The notes under the pieces: generated by a model
What the model saw: only the letters and a program-made list of their open reading frames with translations
The model's database searches: none
Told to the model about the DNA's origin: nothing
In this document: in pieces, positions 59,771-64,000 of the stretch
Numbering within the stretch: the stretch's first letter is position 1
Layout: every line of letters starts with the position of its first letter
Translations under genes and position numbers: made by a program
NCBI RefSeq assembly: GCF_023159225.1
Contig: NC_063170.1
Coordinates: 62,594,208-62,658,207 of the forward strand
Origin: Perognathus longimembris pacificus
Lineage: Eukaryota > Chordata > Mammalia > Rodentia > Heteromyidae
DNA length: 64,000 nucleotides
Reading direction: 5' to 3'

Positions 59771-60705
59771 TTTTTCTTTTTTTTCTTATTTATTGTCAAA
59801 GTGATGTACAGCGTGGTTACAGTTCCATACGTTAGGCATTGGATACATTTCTTGTACTGTTTGTTACCTCCTCCCTCATTCTCTCCTCCCCCTTCCCTTC
59901 TCCCTCCCCCCCCCCACAAGTTGTTCAGTTGGTTTACACCAAACAGTTTTGCAAGTATTGCTTTTGCAGTCATTTGTCTTTTTATCCTGTGTCTCTCGAT
60001 TTTGGTATTCCCTTTCACTTCCCTAGTTCTAATACCAGTATATACCGTTTCCAATGTACTCAGATAAGCTACAGTGATAGTGCAGGTACAACCACAGGAA
60101 GAAGATATAAGAGGATCGTCAACAATAGAAGCTATGGTTTCACATGGCATGTTGAAAGAAATTACAACAGTGATATATCACTCGTTTCCATAACATGGAG
60201 TTCATTTCACTTAGAATCATCTTATGCATTCATAGGGGCATAGCTATTGGGCTATTGTGATCCTCTACTGTGACTTGCCTAAACTTGTGCTAATTATTCC
60301 CTATGAGGAAACCATAGAGTCCATGTTTCTTTGGGTCTGGCTCATTTCACTTAGTATAATTTTTTCCAAGTCTTTCCATTTCCTTACAAATGGGGCAATG
60401 TCATTCTTTCTGATAGAGGCATAAAATTCCATTGTGTATATGTACCACATTTTCCTGATCCATTTGTCTACTGAGAGGCATCTGGGTTGGTTCCATATTT
60501 TACTTTGACAAATTGTGCTGCGATGAACATTGTTGTGCTGGTGGCTTTAGTGTGTTCTTGTTTGTGGTCTTTTGGGTAGATGCCCAAAAGTGGGGCTGGT
60601 GGGTCATAGGGTAGCTCTATGTTTAGCCTTCTGAGGAATCTCCATACTGCTTGCCAGAGTGGCTGAACCAGTTTATATTCCCACCAACAATGAAGTAGGG
60701 TTCCA
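59771..60705 (-). mobile_element. 5'-truncated LINE-1
   Basis: T-rich tail, 3' UTR with an antisense G-rich tract (about 59870-59925, including a C9 run), then the ORF2 C-terminus to about 60705. Flanks agctctcatatactttcttt (59751-59770) and atctctcacatgctttcttt (60706-60725) are a TSD with three mismatches. Frames of 134-157 codons cross the 3' UTR on both strands and are not genes. Confidence 0.9.
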
Positions 60706-60884
60706 ATCTCTCACATGCTTTCTTTGCCTTTGCTTTCATACTCTACTTCAAATTCATTATTATGTGTGGGAGGGTGAAGTAAATCTGAAGATTAACATTT
60801 TTCAAGGGAACACCATGCTTTTATCAAAGAATTACTCTGACAACTATTTCTAAACTCAGTTGAACACAAGTGTGAAGATGTATT

Positions 60885-61090
60885 ATTATTTTTTTTTGGC
60901 CAGTCCTAGGCCGTGAACTCAGGGCCTGAGCACTGTCCCTGGCTTCTTTTTGCTCAAGGCTAGCACTATGCCACTTGAGCCACAGTGCCACTTCTGGCCG
61001 TTTTCTGTATATGTGGTGCTGAGGAATCGAACCCAGGGCCTCATGTATATGAGGCAAGCACTCTTGCCACTAGGCCATATTCCCAGCCCC
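60885..61090 (-). mobile_element. IDL-Geo dimeric SINE, near-consensus
   Basis: Complete antisense copy. A perfect 12-bp TSD, TGAAGATGTATT, lies at 60873-60884 and 61091-61102. Confidence 0.95.
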
Positions 61091-61102
61091 TGAAGATGTA
61101 TT

Positions 61103-61600
61103 TTTGAGAAACTCGTTTATATTATATCAATGTTTCTTGCCAAAGCCATGCTACTTTGATCACTTTAGTTTGGTAGTAAATTCAAGGATTTGGTAGTAAA
61201 ATCAAAGACTAAATTCTCCAAATTTTCTCTATACCATTTCAGTTATATTTTAATTGGTTATTTCCATTCATGTATTTGTGCATCAATTCACAAATGCAAA
61301 AGGCTGGTGAGTTTTTGGCTGGAAATATATGAAATCTTAAAACATACTGGGAGATAGTTGACCTCTTAAAAATGCAGTTTGCTGATTGATGAAAATTATA
61401 CATTTCTTCAATTATTTAGAAATTCCTTTTTTTTCCCCCAGCAATTCTTCGTACTTTTTAGGGTACAGGACCTGTTTTAGATTTCGCATGTTCCTCAGTG
61501 TTTAAAGATTTACAAATTGAGAATATACCAGTAAATGATCCAAGGAGGTGCTGACAGTAAGACAGAGGGAAATCAGGAATCTGAGTAAAGACCATGCTTA
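61103..61600. other. No gene seen; contains a 20-bp tandem duplication
   Basis: 61169-61188 and 61189-61208 are near-identical 20-bp units (tttggtagtaaattcaagga and a copy with two or three changes). Confidence 0.7.
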
Positions 61601-61613
61601 AAGCAGTAGTCCT

Positions 61614-61695
61614 GAGTGCTAGCCTTGAGCGGGAAGAAGCCAGGGACAGGGCTCAGGCCCTGAGTCCAAGGCCCAGGACTGGCCAAAAAAAAAAA
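61614..61695 (+). mobile_element. 5'-truncated SINE, Geo half only
   Basis: Only the last about 70 bases of the Geo monomer plus poly(A) are present, between a perfect 13-bp TSD, AAGCAGTAGTCCT (61601-61613 and 61696-61708). The whole ID-like half and its promoter are missing. Confidence 0.93.
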
Positions 61696-61784
61696 AAGCA
61701 GTAGTCCTTACTTACATGAAATAAAATAAGAATCAAATGTTGCCCATTGGATTTTTCCATGCATAATCCCTTGCTGAAGATGAC

Positions 61785-61980
61785 AAGAGTCCTAAAGACT
61801 TCTATAACCTTAGCAACTCCAGAAGCTGAAATCTGAGAATCCCTGTTTGGTGCAAAGCCCTAGGACAGACAACTTAAGGAGCCTATTATCTCCAGTTAAG
61901 GAGCAGGAAGTGGGAAGTAGAAATGTGGTTCAAGTGTTAATGAGCAAGAGTATCAAGTTCCTAGTTCCACCCAAGTAGTG
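61785..61980 (+). mobile_element. B1-like/Geo dimeric SINE, diverged
   Basis: B1-like 'agaagctgaaatctgagaat' and 'cctattatctccagttaagg', then a shortened Geo part (gtggttcaagtgttaatg). Its 3' end runs into the purine tract. Confidence 0.65.
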
Positions 61981-62213
61981 AAAAGGGAGGGGAAAACCAA
62001 TGGTGAGAGGGAAGAGCGGGGAGGGGGACGGAAGAAGGAGAAGTAGGAGAAGAAGACTGAGGAGGTGGGGAGAAAGAGAAGGAGGAGGAGAAGGTGAAGG
62101 GAGAAGAAAGAAGAATGAGAGGGAAGGAGGAGTGGGAGGAGATAGAAGAGGAAAAAGAGGAGAAAGAAAAGGAGGAGGTGGGTGAGGTAGAAGGAGATGG
62201 CGTGGGGAGTAGT
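61981..62213 (+). repeat. Long polypurine (GGA/GAA)n tract
   Basis: About 230 bases almost wholly A and G on the plus strand, with few pyrimidines. Many GGG/GGGG runs. It starts at a SINE tail. Confidence 0.93.
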
Positions 62214-62330
62214 TGTGTATGCGCTGATTTGAACTCAGGGCCTCAGCACTGCCTCTGAGCTTCTCCCCCACCCTCATCTCCAAGCTTGTCTTGTATCATT
62301 TGAACCTCAGCCCACTTCATCCAGTATTTT
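62214..62330 (-). mobile_element. Geo-type SINE fragment
   Basis: Antisense 'atttgaactcagggcctcag' and 'ctctgagcttctccc' belong to the Geo monomer. The rest is decayed. Confidence 0.6.
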
Positions 62331-62575
62331 TGTTCTTGTTGTTGTTTGTGTCAGTCCTGGGGCTTGAACTCTGGACCTGGGTGCTGCCCCTGAGCTCTTC
62401 AGCTCAAAACTAGCACTTTACCATTTAAGCCACAGAGCCACATCTGGTTTTCTGGTGGTCAGTTGGAGATAAGGGTTTCACAGACTTTCCTGCCTGAGCC
62501 GGCTTTGACTGTGATCCTCAGATCTCAGCCTCCTGAGTAGGTAGCATTACATGTGCGCATCAATGGTGCCTGGCT
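62331..62575 (-). mobile_element. B1-like/Geo dimeric SINE
   Basis: Antisense GTT-rich tail, Geo monomer (cagtcctggggcttgaac, accatttaagccacagagcc) and B1-like monomer (ctcagatctcagcctcctga, gtgcctggc). Confidence 0.88.
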
Positions 62576-62787
62576 AATGCAGCCTGTTTTGAGGTTACCT
62601 GTCATAAGGAAGTGCCACATTCTCTCCATAGTCTCTGATAATAGTACTCAGTACTTACGAAGAAATGGTAAGTGGTATGACCATATTTACTGAAGAATAT
62701 ACTCTAGGAATTCAGACAATGTAGTCCTAAAGGAAAGGCATAGAAACCAAAAGTTACCATTTATTTTATTTTTTTAATTTTGTTTTG

Positions 62788-62788
<1 letters not shown>

Positions 62789-62837
<49 letters not shown>
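62789..62837. repeat. (GT)n microsatellite at SINE 3' end
   Basis: Uninterrupted TG run of about 24 units directly before an antisense Geo fragment. Confidence 0.97.
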
Positions 62838-62840
<3 letters not shown>

Positions 62841-62925
62841 CCTGCCTATACTGGGACTTGAACATGGGGCCTGATCTTTAGCTTTTTTGATCATGGCTGG
62901 CACTCTACCACAGTTCTGATTTCCC
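62838..62925 (-). mobile_element. Geo-type SINE fragment
   Basis: Antisense 'actgggacttgaacatgggg' and 'ggctggcactctaccac'. Only the right monomer is present. Confidence 0.65.
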
Positions 62926-63699
62926 AAAGATACCTTTTCACTCTGCATTTGATTTGTTGATTTCATTTTCTCCCACACCCTAATGTTAGGAGACACTGAA
63001 GAATATAATGTCTTCTGTTATTACAAGCAGATAAATTCACTCTCTTGCAGAATCTCATGTTGTACACGTTTGCCTGTATTAGTATCTTTATGTTCTTAAT
63101 GTGTGCTCTTCATGTGGCTTACTTTACTGTTCCAACAGACAGTCTTTTCAAAAATCCAATGAAAGATCTAGACATATTAAAAAAGTTTCGTTAGAGAGCT
63201 CTGTGTAAAACCCAAAAGGACCTTCCTATTTTTTAACAGAGCTGTTATATAAACATACATTTATTTCCCACCTCTGGAGATGATAAATGTTCCTTGTGAC
63301 AGTAGCAATGTGGCTTTGGATTTATTTAATTCAACTTTCCTTTTGTACTTTCCTGGCTTTAAGACACCTCATGCCCACCTTAGAAGGGTTTTGGTGACAG
63401 TGCCTATGACCCTCTGAATTTATTTCCTCTCTCTTCCTCTTAACTAGTAGTGGAGCTTCTGGCAGGCTTCAGAAGGGCTTAGGCTGGAATACAGTGGAAA
63501 TCAGTGTGGACCCTTGACCGGCTTAATCTTTGCTTGCAAATGACAATGCAGTGAAAGCAGAGGAAGAAATAAAAAAAAATCAAAAAACAAAAAAAAAAAA
63601 ACCCAAAACCCATTACTTCCTTTTCTGTTGGAAACCTACTAAGTAGCTACTCTGACCCAGTTTTCAATAAGAGAGATTTTTTTTTCCTGATGACCCCAC
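62926..63699. other. No gene seen; repeat-poor flank
   Basis: Unique DNA with an A-rich patch at about 63570-63600. No exon recognised. Confidence 0.45.
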
Positions 63700-64000
63700 A
63701 AGAGTGACTATTGCTAGTCAAAGAAAGAGGAGGGTGAATTAAATCTTTCATGCCACAGGAATGGCAGCTGTTCTCCGCGCGCTCTCATTCTGTGAAGGAT
63801 GATGAAGATAGTGCTGGCTTTCAGTGTGGAGAGAATTTTTTTTTCCCTTTGAATATTCCAAACGGGAGCTTTGCCCATGTGCCTGAAGAAGAACTAATTG
63901 TCTAGTTTCCGTCAGGAATGCAGCAAGAAAGGAGGAACGTATTTCATGCTTAACACCCGAAAGGAGCCACGCAATACTCAGTGGATAAAAGGCTTGCAGT
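63700..64000. promoter_or_regulatory. Candidate promoter/first-exon region at window edge
   Basis: Repeat-free, with the window's only tight CpG cluster outside LTR or GC-patch sequence (CCGCGCGC at 63776-63783) and further CpGs near 63863, 63911, 63938, 63959 and 63971. A TATA-like GATAAAAGG sits at 63984-63992, so a transcript could start just beyond the right edge on the plus strand. This is inferred from composition and one motif only. Confidence 0.25.

Noticed and set aside
59677..60150. 157-codon open frame on the minus strand
   Set aside because: It runs through a LINE-1 3' UTR and its A-rich tail (poly-lysine stretch). Other copies of the same UTR have stops, and it has no recognisable domain.
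61930..62283. 117-codon minus-strand frame, mostly Ser/Pro/Leu
   Set aside because: It is the complement of the polypurine tract.
1..64000. A novel multi-gene biological system
   Set aside because: I found no supported gene on either strand, so no operon, defence locus or pathway can be claimed. The structure here is that of layered retroelements in intergenic or intronic DNA.

Overview
The window is nuclear DNA from a mammal. It is AT-rich, carries no compact ORFs, and is dense in LINE-1, SINE, MaLR-type LTR and microsatellite sequence. The best clue to the host is a dimeric SINE present in about ten copies. Its left monomer is tRNA-Ala/ID-like ('ggctgggaatatggcc...') and its right monomer reads 'gctgtggctcaag...gcccaggactggc'. 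From memory this matches the IDL-Geo SINE described from kangaroo rats, pocket mice and pocket gophers (Geomyoidea). I therefore infer a heteromyid or geomyid rodent. The species and chromosome cannot be told from the sequence.

I found no protein-coding gene I can support. The longer open frames (up to 157 codons) all fall in repeats: LINE-1 3' ends, SINEs, or CT/GA tracts. The only recognisable protein homology is the C-terminal part of LINE-1 ORF2, in broken pieces. The window looks intergenic or deeply intronic. The last 300 bases have the only CpG-bearing stretch without repeats and a TATA-like site at the right edge, so a promoter or first exon could begin there. That is an inference.

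Layout. 1-600: CA repeat, an unexplained GC-rich patch and an old LTR fragment. 1.77-3.04 kb: an intronless retrocopy on the minus strand with a poly(A) signal, poly(A) tail and 14-bp target-site duplication (TSD). 5.2-6.5 kb: a truncated LINE-1 and two SINEs. 9-11.4 kb: SINEs, microsatellites and a 31-bp minisatellite. 12.9-16.1 kb: a LINE-1 with a 12-bp TSD, then a second LINE-1 with an inverted 5' end inside a SINE. 17.7-18.1 kb: a chimeric LINE-like insertion with a 15-bp TSD. 19.0-21.4 kb: a second inverted LINE-1 inside a second SINE, then another LINE-1. 21.4-40.9 kb: mostly unique sequence with scattered SINEs, one truncated LINE-1, a MaLR LTR split by a SINE, and a hAT-like fragment. 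40.9-44.8 kb: two old LTRs and a 319-bp solo LTR with a 5-bp TSD. 44.8-50 kb: old LINE-1 carrying a young SINE. 51-54 kb: two very short LINE-1 3' ends, a TATC repeat and a 104-bp tandem duplication. 56-63 kb: several SINEs, an old LINE-1, a younger LINE-1 and a 230-bp polypurine tract.

The elements form layers. Old mammalian repeats (MIR, MaLR/MLT1, hAT, old LINE-1) were hit by an intermediate B1-like/Geo SINE, then by a LINE-1 family with a G-rich 3' UTR, and by IDL-Geo SINEs with nearly perfect TSDs. Shared TSD style and poly(A) tails fit LINE-1 machinery moving the SINEs and the retrocopy.
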